Assembly: GCA_023412665.1 (NCBI GenBank)
Contig: JAEZCA010000045.1
Coordinates: 1 to 64,000, forward strand
Length of the DNA stretch: 64,000 nt
Direction: 5' to 3'
Origin: Bacillota bacterium
Lineage (GTDB): Bacteria > Bacillota > Clostridia > Acetivibrionales > DTU013
Below are positions 1-7,056 of the stretch, one piece after another. The notes under the pieces are model-generated. The model was not told where the DNA came from and did no database searches. It was given only the letters and a program-made list of their open reading frames with translations. Position 1 is the first letter of the stretch, and the number at the start of each line of letters is the position of its first letter. A program made the translations under genes and the position numbers.

Positions 1-124
1 GAGGCCTCGTCAGTCCTTTGGATTATTATTTTGAAAAACATGCTTTGAAATTAAATTGAACCGCCGTATGCCGAACGGCAAGTACGGTGGTGTGAGAGGG
101 GCAGCCAAACTGTCCCTACTCGAT
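1..124 (+). mobile_element. 3' end of a group II intron (domains V and VI)
   Basis: Bases 61-90 fold as a typical domain V: the outer strands CCGCCGTA (61-68) and TACGGTGG (83-90) pair, with an inner TGCC/GGCA hairpin closed by GAAC and a two-base AG bulge on the 3' side. The following GTGTGAGAGG...CCCTACTCGAT segment (about 91-124) matches the domain VI and 3' splice-site pattern of bacterial group II introns, with the intron ending at CGAT (121-124). The rest of the intron lies left of the window, so class and 5' splice site cannot be judged. The 3' exon (125 onward) is non-coding and leads into tRNA-Gln. Confidence 0.75.
3..59 (+). CDS. Possible C-terminal end of the intron-encoded reverse transcriptase (partial)
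   Basis: An open frame enters from the left edge and stops at TGA 57-59, immediately before intron domain V. That is where the reverse transcriptase/maturase of an ORF-containing group II intron normally ends. Only 18 residues are visible (ending HALKLN), too few for a family match. The call rests on position alone; the frame may be fortuitous. Confidence 0.35.
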   Translation, partial: GLVSPLDYYFEKHALKLN

Positions 125-218
125 TGCGGATCATTAGATCCTAATGCAATGTTAGTCTGCCATACAAAATGGTCTAAATTTCAAGTGCATTATATAATTA
201 TTTTTCAATAAAAAACTA

Positions 219-248
219 TTGCATTTGATATAAGCAATGTGCTATAAT
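219..248 (+). promoter_or_regulatory. Promoter of tRNA-Gln
   Basis: A TTGCAT box (219-224) and TATAAT (243-248) are separated by 18 bases, about 19 bases upstream of the mature tRNA 5' end. A TGC just before the -10 adds an extended -10 character. Confidence 0.6.
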
Positions 249-266
249 AACCACTGTCGCCGATAT

Positions 267-340
267 TGCGGGATTGTGTAAGGGTAGCACTACTGACTCT
301 GGATCAGTCTGTCTGGGTTCAAATCCTAGTCCCGCAGCCA
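267..340 (+). tRNA. tRNA-Gln (anticodon CUG)
   Basis: A 74-nt cloverleaf with encoded CCA (338-340). The acceptor stem pairs 267-273 with 330-336 and carries the U1-A72 pair typical of tRNA-Gln. The anticodon stem ACTGA/TCAGT (292-296/304-308) encloses the loop with CTG at 299-301, which reads CAG. GGTTCAAATCC forms the T arm. It has its own promoter and terminator, so it is a single-gene unit. Confidence 0.95.
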
Positions 341-373
341 AAAAATCTCCGGTTAAAAGACCGGAGATTTTTT
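341..373 (+). terminator. Terminator of tRNA-Gln
   Basis: A 13-bp stem (341-353 with 360-372) built around ATCTCCGG/CCGGAGAT encloses a 6-base loop and ends in a T run. It begins directly after the CCA end of the tRNA. Confidence 0.9.
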
Positions 374-798
374 ATTGCATGCTGTTGTATTATTTTAGAA
401 TGCCTGGCGGATCGCAGCTGCAGGCTGGGTGCAAAAGGGCGTCCTTTACTGGAAAAATCCCTGAAAAGGAAATATAGAGCCTTTCGGCTCCATATCGTCA
501 CAATTTTATTTATCCGGGTAAACAAAAGAGAATCGTTCAGTGAACGAGTAAGTTTATTATACTAGTGCTTTTTTACCATGTCAATAAGAATATAGACCTA
601 TTTTTTTCTGGCTCTCTTTTGTTAAATCAGTATGAAAATCTGCAGTCATATTTCTTTTTGTGTTTTGCAAATATGCCATTAAGTGCTATAATGGGTAAGG
701 CGGCTTAATAAACGGACAGGTTTTTAAAAAATACATATTGTAGGTTTAAATGTTGAGAATAATTATATAAATAATAAAGTTGGTTTTGGAGGTTTAAT
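374..798 (+). other. Intergenic leader region before rnj
   Basis: No credible gene was found in these 425 bases; the short open frames lack ribosome binding sites and overlap the tRNA. A tight GAGCC-TTTC-GGCTC hairpin lies at 477-490. The only other signal is the rnj promoter at 665-692. Confidence 0.5.
665..692 (+). promoter_or_regulatory. Promoter of rnj
   Basis: TTGCAA (665-670), a 16-base spacer and TATAAT (687-692) preceded by TGC (extended -10). It predicts a 5' leader of about 100 bases before the GTG start at 799. Confidence 0.65.
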
Positions 799-2466
799 GT
801 GTCAAAGAATAAACAGAAGCTGAAAGTAATACCGCTTGGCGGTTTACAGGAAATAGGCAAAAACATCACAGTATTCGAATATGGCGAAGAGATAATCGTT
901 GTGGACTGCGGGCTTGCTTTCCCGGAGGATGACATGCTCGGTATCGATCTTGTCATACCGGATATTTCGTATTTGACAAAAAACAAGGATAAGGTAAAGG
1001 GTGTCATCCTGACCCATGGTCATGAAGACCATATCGGGGGAATGCCATATTTCCTCAAGGAAATAAATGTCCCGGTTTACGGCACCAGGCTCACACTTGG
1101 GCTTTTGAAATACAAGCTTGAGGAACACGGCCTGCTGTCTGTGACTGAGTTGATCGATGTGGAACCGGGTGAGACGATACAACTTGGTTCATTCAAGATA
1201 GAGTTCATAAGGACCAATCACAGCATCGCAGATGCAGTTTCACTGGCGCTTCACACACCTGTAGGCATCGTAGTCCATACATCGGATTTCAAAATAGATT
1301 ATACACCTATCGAAGGTAAGGCAATCGATTTGGCCCGTTTTTCGGATCTTGGAAAAAAGGGTGTACTGCTGATGCTTTGTGACAGCACCAATGCCGAGCG
1401 GCCCGGGTACACTATGTCGGAAAGAACTGTCGGCGACACATTTGAGGAGATATTCATCAACGCCAAAAGCAGGATTATCGTAGCCAGCTTTGCATCCAAT
1501 ATCCACAGGATACAGCAGGTTATTAACGCTGCCATTAAATTTGGCAGAAAGGTTACGGTTGTCGGCAGGAGTATGGTAAACGTTGTGAATGTGGCTATGG
1601 AGCTGGGGTATCTGAATGTGCCGGAAGGTATGATGATAGATGTGGATATCATAGATAGGTACCCGCCGGAGAAAATCGTCATATTAACAACGGGAAGCCA
1701 GGGAGAGCCCATGTCGGCATTGTCCAGGATGGCTGTCAATGAGCATAAAAAGGTGGAAATTGAACCGGGGGATCTGATTATCATTTCTGCGTCTCCAATA
1801 CCGGGTAATGAGAAGCCGATCTTCAGAGTTATAAACGAACTGTTTAAAAAAGGAGCGGATGTAATATACGAAGCTCTTGCCGATGTGCATGTATCAGGCC
1901 ATGCCTGCCAGGAGGAGCTGAAGCTGATACACAATCTTGTAAAGCCGAAGTTCTTTATGCCGGTCCACGGCGAATACAGGCACCTCAAGCAGCATGCAAA
2001 CCTGGCAAACAAGATGGGCATGCCCACTGAGAATATTTTCATGATGGAGATCGGAAAGGTATTGGAGGTCAGTTCGGATTCTGCTAAAATTAACGGAACT
2101 GTTTCCTCAGGAAGAATACTTGTCGATGGTCTTGGTGTTGGGGATGTAGGCAGCATAGTGCTCAGGGACAGGAAGCTGCTGTCGCAGGACGGACTGATCG
2201 TTGTGGTCATAACGACTGAAAAGGAATCCGGACAGATTGTTGCAGGCCCAGATATTATTACAAGAGGGTTTGTATATGTCAGGGAGTCCGAGGATCTGAT
2301 CGACAATGCCAAGGATATCATCAAAAAGACTCTTGTAAAGATTGAAGGAAAGAGGGGAAATGACTGGTCTTCGAAGAAGGGGATCATCAAGGACGATCTC
2401 AGGGAATACCTGTATGAGAAAACAAAGCGCAAACCAATGATACTTCCGATTATTATGGAAATATGA
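799..2466 (+). CDS. rnj: Ribonuclease J
   Basis: A metallo-beta-lactamase/beta-CASP nuclease with 5'-to-3' exo- and endonuclease activity in mRNA decay and RNA maturation in Gram-positive bacteria. The 555-residue length is normal. The zinc motif HGHEDH is at residues 73-78, followed by beta-CASP signatures (SGHACQEELK, PVHGEYRHL) and the C-terminal domain. The start is GTG at 799, six bases after GGAGG (788-792); no ATG in frame fits. It is a single gene between its own promoter and a strong terminator. Whether it is the J1 or J2 type cannot be told from the sequence alone. Confidence 0.95.
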   Translation: MSKNKQKLKVIPLGGLQEIGKNITVFEYGEEIIVVDCGLAFPEDDMLGIDLVIPDISYLTKNKDKVKGVILTHGHEDHIGGMPYFLKEINVPVYGTRLTLGLLKYKLEEHGLLSVTELIDVEPGETIQLGSFKIEFIRTNHSIADAVSLALHTPVGIVVHTSDFKIDYTPIEGKAIDLARFSDLGKKGVLLMLCDSTNAERPGYTMSERTVGDTFEEIFINAKSRIIVASFASNIHRIQQVINAAIKFGRKVTVVGRSMVNVVNVAMELGYLNVPEGMMIDVDIIDRYPPEKIVILTTGSQGEPMSALSRMAVNEHKKVEIEPGDLIIISASPIPGNEKPIFRVINELFKKGADVIYEALADVHVSGHACQEELKLIHNLVKPKFFMPVHGEYRHLKQHANLANKMGMPTENIFMMEIGKVLEVSSDSAKINGTVSSGRILVDGLGVGDVGSIVLRDRKLLSQDGLIVVVITTEKESGQIVAGPDIITRGFVYVRESEDLIDNAKDIIKKTLVKIEGKRGNDWSSKKGIIKDDLREYLYEKTKRKPMILPIIMEI

Positions 2467-2490
2467 CAATAAAATAAGAAGATGAAATAG

Positions 2491-2544
2491 AAAAGGGCAT
2501 TCCCACTGTGACGAAAGCTTATTCACAGCGAAAATTGCCCTTTT
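2491..2544 (+). terminator. Terminator of rnj
   Basis: An outer stem AAAAGGGCA/TGCCCTTTT (2491-2499/2535-2543) encloses a second stem CTGTGA/TCACAG (2505-2510/2523-2528) and ends in a T run. It also faces the end of the minus-strand corrinoid gene. Confidence 0.8.
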
Positions 2545-2573
2545 TTCATTGCCTTTCATATGAATGTATTATT

Positions 2574-3209
2574 TCACTCCGAAAGGATTCTAACGGCTTC
2601 CTCGGCGGCTGATGCAGCGTCAGGAGTATAGATATCTGCTCCGATGCTTTCGCGATATGCATCGGTCACCGGTGCGCCGCCTATCATGACTTTAATGCTG
2701 TTACGAAGGTTTTGCTCCCTCAGAAGTCCGATCACTTTTTTCATTTCGCCCATTGTCGTGGTGAGCAGGGCAGAGCAGGCTATGATATGTGCATCATTTT
2801 CCCTTGCAGCTGCTATAAAGCGTTCCGCTGATACATCGGTTCCCAGATCGATAATCTCAAGGCCTTTGCCTTCCATCATCATTTTTACCAGATTTTTGCC
2901 TATGTCATGGAGGTCTCCCTTTACAGTGCCAATCACGACCCTTCCGCGGGCCTTGACTCCGCTGGAGACAAGCAGCGGCTTGAGCAGCTCGGTCCCTGCC
3001 GACATTGCTCTTGCTGCTATCAATACTTCGGGAACATATATTTCATTATTTTTAAATTTGGTCCCAATGACTCCCATGCCTTCCAGCAAGCCCTGCTCCA
3101 GTATCGTGTCGGCAGCGATGCCGTCGTCTATTGCCTTTTGGACCAGTTCCTTTACCACCTTTGCCTTGCCCGCCTGAAGATTTATCGATATTTCGCTCAG
3201 TATGCTCAT
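2574..3209 (-). CDS. Methyltransferase cognate corrinoid (B12-binding) protein
   Basis: A 211-residue methyl-carrier protein. An N-terminal four-helix cap (about residues 5-85) precedes a Rossmann-like B12 domain with the D-x-H-x-x-G motif at D99-G104, where the histidine is the expected lower cobalt ligand. Family members shuttle methyl groups from methylamines, methanol or glycine betaine to tetrahydrofolate or a thiol. The ATG at 3209 follows GGGAGG; a longer in-frame reading to 3317 adds a low-quality N-terminus and was rejected. It is the last gene of a minus-strand run that starts with the methyltransferase at 6744, its likely partner. The methyl donor cannot be predicted because no substrate-specific MtaB/MtbB-type gene is present. 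Confidence 0.88.
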   Translation of the reverse strand: MSILSEISINLQAGKAKVVKELVQKAIDDGIAADTILEQGLLEGMGVIGTKFKNNEIYVPEVLIAARAMSAGTELLKPLLVSSGVKARGRVVIGTVKGDLHDIGKNLVKMMMEGKGLEIIDLGTDVSAERFIAAARENDAHIIACSALLTTTMGEMKKVIGLLREQNLRNSIKVMIGGAPVTDAYRESIGADIYTPDAASAAEEAVRILSE

Positions 3210-3306
3210 TCCTGTTCCTCCCTTGATCAGGCTGCACGCGCTGCGGCCGGTACGAGTAACGTTCCGGGTGTCTGCAGGAGGCAGCCTCTTTGGTGCCAGG
3301 TCAGTT

Positions 3307-4539
3307 TTAACCGGCAATGATTATCTTATGATAAGTCTTTTTGCCTTTTTTGATAATAAGCTCGCCATTTTTGAACAGCTCCTTGCTGACAGTGAAATCA
3401 AATGTTGAAACCGGAGCTTCTTCGATATAAATGCCGCCCTGCTGGATAAGCCTTCTGCCTTCGCCCTTTGAAGGGATCAGTCCGGTGCGCACAAGCAGGT
3501 CAAGTATGTTGATGCCGCTTTCAAGCTCAGCTGCGGCTATCTCTGTAGACGGCAGATTCGTTGTGCTGCCTCCGCCACCGAACAATGCTTCTGCCAGCTG
3601 CTTGGCCTTTACAGCTTCATCTTCACCGTGCACGAGCTTGGTTACCTCGTATGCAAGTACTTTTTTTGCTTCGTTTATCTGTTCGTTTTTTAGCTGTTCA
3701 AGCTTGCTGATTTCCTCCATGGGGAGGAAGGTCAGAAGCTTGAGGCATTTGATTACATCTGAATCATCAACGTTTCTCCAGTATTGATAAAAATCGTACG
3801 GAGATGTCTTTTCAGCGTCCAGCCAGAGAGCGCCCTTTTCGGTTTTGCCCATTTTTTTGCCCTCACTGGTGGTAAGGAGCGTAAATGTCATGCCGTAAGC
3901 TTCCTTTGCGTCAACACGCCTGATCAGATCTATGCCGCCAAGGATATTGGACCACTGATCGTCTCCTCCAAGCTGAATGCTGCACCCGTATTTCTGGTTG
4001 AGTACGAGAAAATCATAGCTTTGCATGAGCATATAGTTGAATTCAATAAACGTGAGACCCTTTTCCATCCTTGATCTGAAGCATTCGGCAGTCAGCATCC
4101 TGTTGACGGAGAAATGCACGCCTATGTTCCTGAGAAACTCGACATAGTTGAGGTCGAGGAGCCAATCGGCATTGTTGACCATGATTGCCCTGTCGTTTGT
4201 AAAGTCGATGAATTTTGAAAGCTGTTTTTTGAAATTGTCCGCGTTGTGATTGATGGTTTCGCGGGTCATCATCTTGCGCATGTCGGTTCTGCCCGAAGGG
4301 TCTCCGACCATGGCCGTGCCGCCTCCGATGAGAGCGATGGGCTTGTGGCCCGCCCTTTGCATATGCGCCATGACCATCATCTGGAGAAAATGGCCTACAT
4401 GCAGGCTGTCGGCGGTTGGGTCAAAGCCTATGTAAAAGGTCACCTTCTGGTTTGCCAGGAGATCCTTGATTTCATCCTCGTGGGTCAGCTGGGCTATGAA
4501 GCCTCTTTCCTTCAGTATATCGTAAACATTCTTTGACAT
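3307..4539 (-). CDS. tyrS: Tyrosyl-tRNA synthetase
   Basis: A class I aminoacyl-tRNA synthetase charging tRNA-Tyr. The HIGH-type motif is HVGH (residues 47-50), the KMSKS loop appears as KMGKT, and a C-terminal S4 RNA-binding domain follows (about residue 345 on). The 410-residue length is standard. The preferred start is the second ATG (4539), ten bases after AAGGGG; the ATG at 4548 lies only one base from that site. It has its own promoter, TTGAAT-17-TAAAAT, inside the gap after tmcAL. No T-box leader fits in the 106-base gap, so the usual tRNA-responsive control seems absent. Confidence 0.95.
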   Translation of the reverse strand: MSKNVYDILKERGFIAQLTHEDEIKDLLANQKVTFYIGFDPTADSLHVGHFLQMMVMAHMQRAGHKPIALIGGGTAMVGDPSGRTDMRKMMTRETINHNADNFKKQLSKFIDFTNDRAIMVNNADWLLDLNYVEFLRNIGVHFSVNRMLTAECFRSRMEKGLTFIEFNYMLMQSYDFLVLNQKYGCSIQLGGDDQWSNILGGIDLIRRVDAKEAYGMTFTLLTTSEGKKMGKTEKGALWLDAEKTSPYDFYQYWRNVDDSDVIKCLKLLTFLPMEEISKLEQLKNEQINEAKKVLAYEVTKLVHGEDEAVKAKQLAEALFGGGGSTTNLPSTEIAAAELESGINILDLLVRTGLIPSKGEGRRLIQQGGIYIEEAPVSTFDFTVSKELFKNGELIIKKGKKTYHKIIIAG

Positions 4540-4567
4540 TGTTTTCATACCCCTTGTTTTTTTGTGT

Positions 4568-4596
4568 ATTTTATCATACTGTATTCAGTAATTCAA
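4568..4596 (-). promoter_or_regulatory. Promoter of tyrS
   Basis: Read on the minus strand: TTGAAT (complement of 4591-4596), 17 bases, TAAAAT (complement of 4568-4573). It lies between tmcAL and tyrS, so tyrS can be transcribed independently of the upstream genes. Confidence 0.6.
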
Positions 4597-4645
4597 GGCT
4601 GTATACAGGTAAAACAAGGGGAAGATGGGCTGCGGCTATTCAGGC

Positions 4646-5914
4646 TCAATTTGCGGCATCGTGGAATACAGCACTGTGTGTATAGTCACTTCCCGATTTT
4701 CTGCAATGCTTGTTTTGATGACCCAAAACATACTGGTCGGTTGCTGCTGCTTCCAGAGCAAGCATATCTGCGACACCCGGAAGCTGCGAGCTTTTATGGT
4801 CAGCGGTCTTTGTTATCAGAGGAAGGGCGGCGCTTTTGCGTACTGAGGCGAGGAGTTTTCTGCCTGTACGACTCAAGCCCAGTATACGGATATAGGCCGG
4901 ACCCCCGATACTGTTGAAATAATCGAATTTATCCTTGGTCAGACCGATCAACATACTGAACAGGATCCTTTGGATCCTTGTATTTGTATAACGTCTGGTA
5001 CCGATCATGTCAAGCAGCTCGTGATATGAACCTGCTTTATCAGACGCCAGCCTGATCCTGTACTCAAGGCCATCCTCCATATAGGGCAGAAGTTTGATAT
5101 CTTCAAGAGACATTTTTCTCAAAGCGGATATAACAGGCAACTCGTAATTTTCAGGAAAAATGGGACCTTTGCCGGCTTCGAACTGATGCCCCAATATATC
5201 AGTAGTCCATTGGGGCAATGTAGTCACCAGCAGTTCACGGGCAATATCCCATGGGTTATCATATATGGTCCTTCTGATAGATGTCGCACTGCTCATTTTG
5301 CCCGACAGCTCAGCAGAATTATAATCACTGCCAACCCTTTCAATAGTCATCGGAGTAATGTTGCTTTTCAAACGCAGCAATGCTTTAAGATATTCTATCC
5401 CAAGTATGTTATTTGGGCTTTTAAGAAGGCAGGATAGATGATCCTTTCCATATGTACTCATTGAGTAAAAGGACATGGCTCTCTGTCTGGCAGCGGGGAA
5501 GGATAAGCCCTTTGAAAGATATTCCTTCAGCTGCGATCTGTAGCTCTCAGGCTCGTCAGCGAGGATGCGGGCTGCTTTGGAAAGATTTTCAATGCTTCCG
5601 GCCTCGCTTCCGAAGCATAGCATATTAATGACACCCAGACTGTCAAGAAGCTTGACGGCGCCATAAGCAAAGTATTCTGCGCTCCCCATTGCATACGCGA
5701 CAGGGAGCTCGATTACCAGATCTGCGCCGGAATGAAGTGCCATTTCTGCTCTGGCCCATTTGTCAACTATTGCCGGCTCGCCCCGCTGTGTATAATTCCC
5801 GCTCATGACAACAACGGCACAATCAGCACCGGTCTGCTCGCGGGAGGCCTGAAGCTGGTAAAGATGGCCGTTGTGAAAGGGATTGTATTCAGCTACGATT
5901 CCGATTGTTTTCAT
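4646..5914 (-). CDS. tmcAL: tRNA(Met) cytidine acetate ligase (nucleotidyltransferase)
   Basis: A nucleotidyltransferase-fold enzyme (YlbM family) that activates acetate with ATP and acetylates C34 of elongator tRNA-Met, giving N4-acetylcytidine. The N-terminus GIVAEYNPFHNGH carries the HxGH signature (H14-H17), followed by the family blocks VVVMSGNYTQRGEPA and DLVIELPVAYAMGSAEYFA. The 422-residue length is normal. It starts 29 bases after the methyltransferase gene on the same strand, so the two are probably co-transcribed. Confidence 0.92.
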   Translation of the reverse strand: MKTIGIVAEYNPFHNGHLYQLQASREQTGADCAVVVMSGNYTQRGEPAIVDKWARAEMALHSGADLVIELPVAYAMGSAEYFAYGAVKLLDSLGVINMLCFGSEAGSIENLSKAARILADEPESYRSQLKEYLSKGLSFPAARQRAMSFYSMSTYGKDHLSCLLKSPNNILGIEYLKALLRLKSNITPMTIERVGSDYNSAELSGKMSSATSIRRTIYDNPWDIARELLVTTLPQWTTDILGHQFEAGKGPIFPENYELPVISALRKMSLEDIKLLPYMEDGLEYRIRLASDKAGSYHELLDMIGTRRYTNTRIQRILFSMLIGLTKDKFDYFNSIGGPAYIRILGLSRTGRKLLASVRKSAALPLITKTADHKSSQLPGVADMLALEAAATDQYVLGHQNKHCRKSGSDYTHSAVFHDAAN

Positions 5915-5943
5915 TTAGTCCTCTAGCCCTGGCTTAGTGCCGG

Positions 5944-6744
5944 TCATACTTCAAGCAGGCCTTCCCTGAATTTCATAAGGTAGTTCATGCAGAATTCGTC
6001 CTGTCCAAGCAGCGCTTCTGTTGCATAAATAAAGGACATAAGCTTGTTATCCAATGGATTTAGGATTGCGCCGTCCATGCCGGAGGTCATTGCTGCAATG
6101 AGAAATGCCTGATTCATTAGTTTTCTTTCAGGTATTCCAAAGGAAATGTTGCTCAATCCGCATGTGATATGGACTTCAGGGAATTCATCACGCACTCTCC
6201 GTATGGTCTCCAGAGCAACATTGCCGTAATGAGTTCCTGTACCGATAGGCCTGACCATCGGGTCGATATAAATATCGCTGATCTCGACTCCCTTCGATGT
6301 GAGCGAGGCTATCAGCCTGTCGGCTATCACAAGCCTTTCATCCGCCGTCTCAGGCATCCCGCTGTCATCCATGCACAGAGCCACTATCCCGGTATTGTAT
6401 TTAAGAATAAGGGGTAGTATGGAGTCGAATCTTTCCTTCTCATCGGTTATCGAGTTAATGATGGGTTTGTTGGCCTTAACGGCTTTCAATGCCCTGTCTA
6501 TTGCAACAGGGTTTGGAGAATCAATGGACAAAGGGGCGTCAACTGCTTCCTGTACTGTATTTACAAGCCATTCCAGCTTGTCAGGCTCGTCATCCACGAA
6601 CATTCCTGCGTTGAGGTCGATATAGGCTGCTCCTGCATCATATTGTTTTTTTGCCATATCCTGTACAAATGCTGTATCAAAGCTTTCTATTGCAGCTCTG
6701 GCCGCTTTGTTGGTGCTGTTTATTTTTTCTCCGATAATGATCAT
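5944..6744 (-). CDS. Methyltetrahydrofolate:corrinoid methyltransferase (AcsE/MtrH-like, pterin-binding)
   Basis: A 266-residue pterin-binding TIM barrel of the AcsE/MtgA/MtrH type, which moves a methyl group between tetrahydrofolate and a corrinoid protein. Visible blocks are IIIGEKIN at the N-terminus, AAYIDLNAG, PLSIDSPNP, NSIT, DIYIDPMVRPIG and CGLSNISFGIP, all hallmarks of the family. The ATG at 6744 follows AAGGGAAG; a longer frame to 6813 has no such site. Its promoter is at 6834-6862. The corrinoid protein at 2574 is in the same minus-strand run, three genes downstream, and is the natural partner. The direction of methyl transfer cannot be told. Confidence 0.88.
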   Translation of the reverse strand: MIIIGEKINSTNKAARAAIESFDTAFVQDMAKKQYDAGAAYIDLNAGMFVDDEPDKLEWLVNTVQEAVDAPLSIDSPNPVAIDRALKAVKANKPIINSITDEKERFDSILPLILKYNTGIVALCMDDSGMPETADERLVIADRLIASLTSKGVEISDIYIDPMVRPIGTGTHYGNVALETIRRVRDEFPEVHITCGLSNISFGIPERKLMNQAFLIAAMTSGMDGAILNPLDNKLMSFIYATEALLGQDEFCMNYLMKFREGLLEV

Positions 6745-6780
6745 TTTATATCTTCCCTTCAAATGAATGTCCCGTCTGAG

Positions 6781-6826
6781 CCGCCACTTGTAGAGGTGGG
6801 GCGGGGGGTCCATCTATCGACTCGTT
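6781..6826 (+). repeat. Dispersed palindromic repeat, copy 1
   Basis: Bases 6789-6826 match 17389-17426 in the same orientation with only a few differences; the shared core is AGAGGTGGGGCGGGGGG followed by TCGnCTCGTTAT. Just upstream, CCGCCACT (6781-6788) can fold back on AGGTGGGGCGG. The element falls in the 5' leader of the minus-strand methyltransferase gene. Function unknown; it is probably a short repetitive element. Confidence 0.6.
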
Positions 6827-6833
6827 ATTAAAT

Positions 6834-6862
6834 ATTATACCCCAGCATATGGAACTAGACAA
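6834..6862 (-). promoter_or_regulatory. Promoter of the methyltransferase-tmcAL run
   Basis: On the minus strand TTGTCT (complement of 6857-6862), a 17-base spacer and TATAAT (complement of 6834-6839). The transcript would carry dispersed repeat copy 1 in a leader of about 80 bases. Confidence 0.65.
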
Positions 6863-7056
6863 GAAAATCATACATGCATTGCGGGCATCGAATATCCTTA
6901 TGTGTTTCCTGTGTAAGTTTGTTTATTATCACCCATGTGTACTATTGCAGATAGAAAACAATATCTGTATGATGTATAATTTAACAGTAGCCAGTAGGAA
7001 ATCCCCTGCCCATATGCTGCCGGCTGCCTTTAGTGAGTGTGAATGAGGGGAATGGG

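Noticed and set aside
266..565. ORFs across the tRNA-Gln region
   Set aside because: They overlap the tRNA and its terminator and lack ribosome binding sites.
1299..2432. A 377-codon open frame antisense to rnj
   Set aside because: It lies wholly inside the RNase J gene on the opposite strand, has no ribosome binding site and encodes no recognisable domain. It is a shadow of the real gene.
2644..3177. Plus-strand ORF opposite the corrinoid protein gene
   Set aside because: Low-complexity Ser/Ile/Leu-rich product, typical of an antisense frame; the minus-strand gene carries a complete B12 motif.
4549..4645. T-box leader for tyrS
   Set aside because: The gap is about 100 bases, holds an ordinary promoter and shows no T-box sequence or terminator pair.
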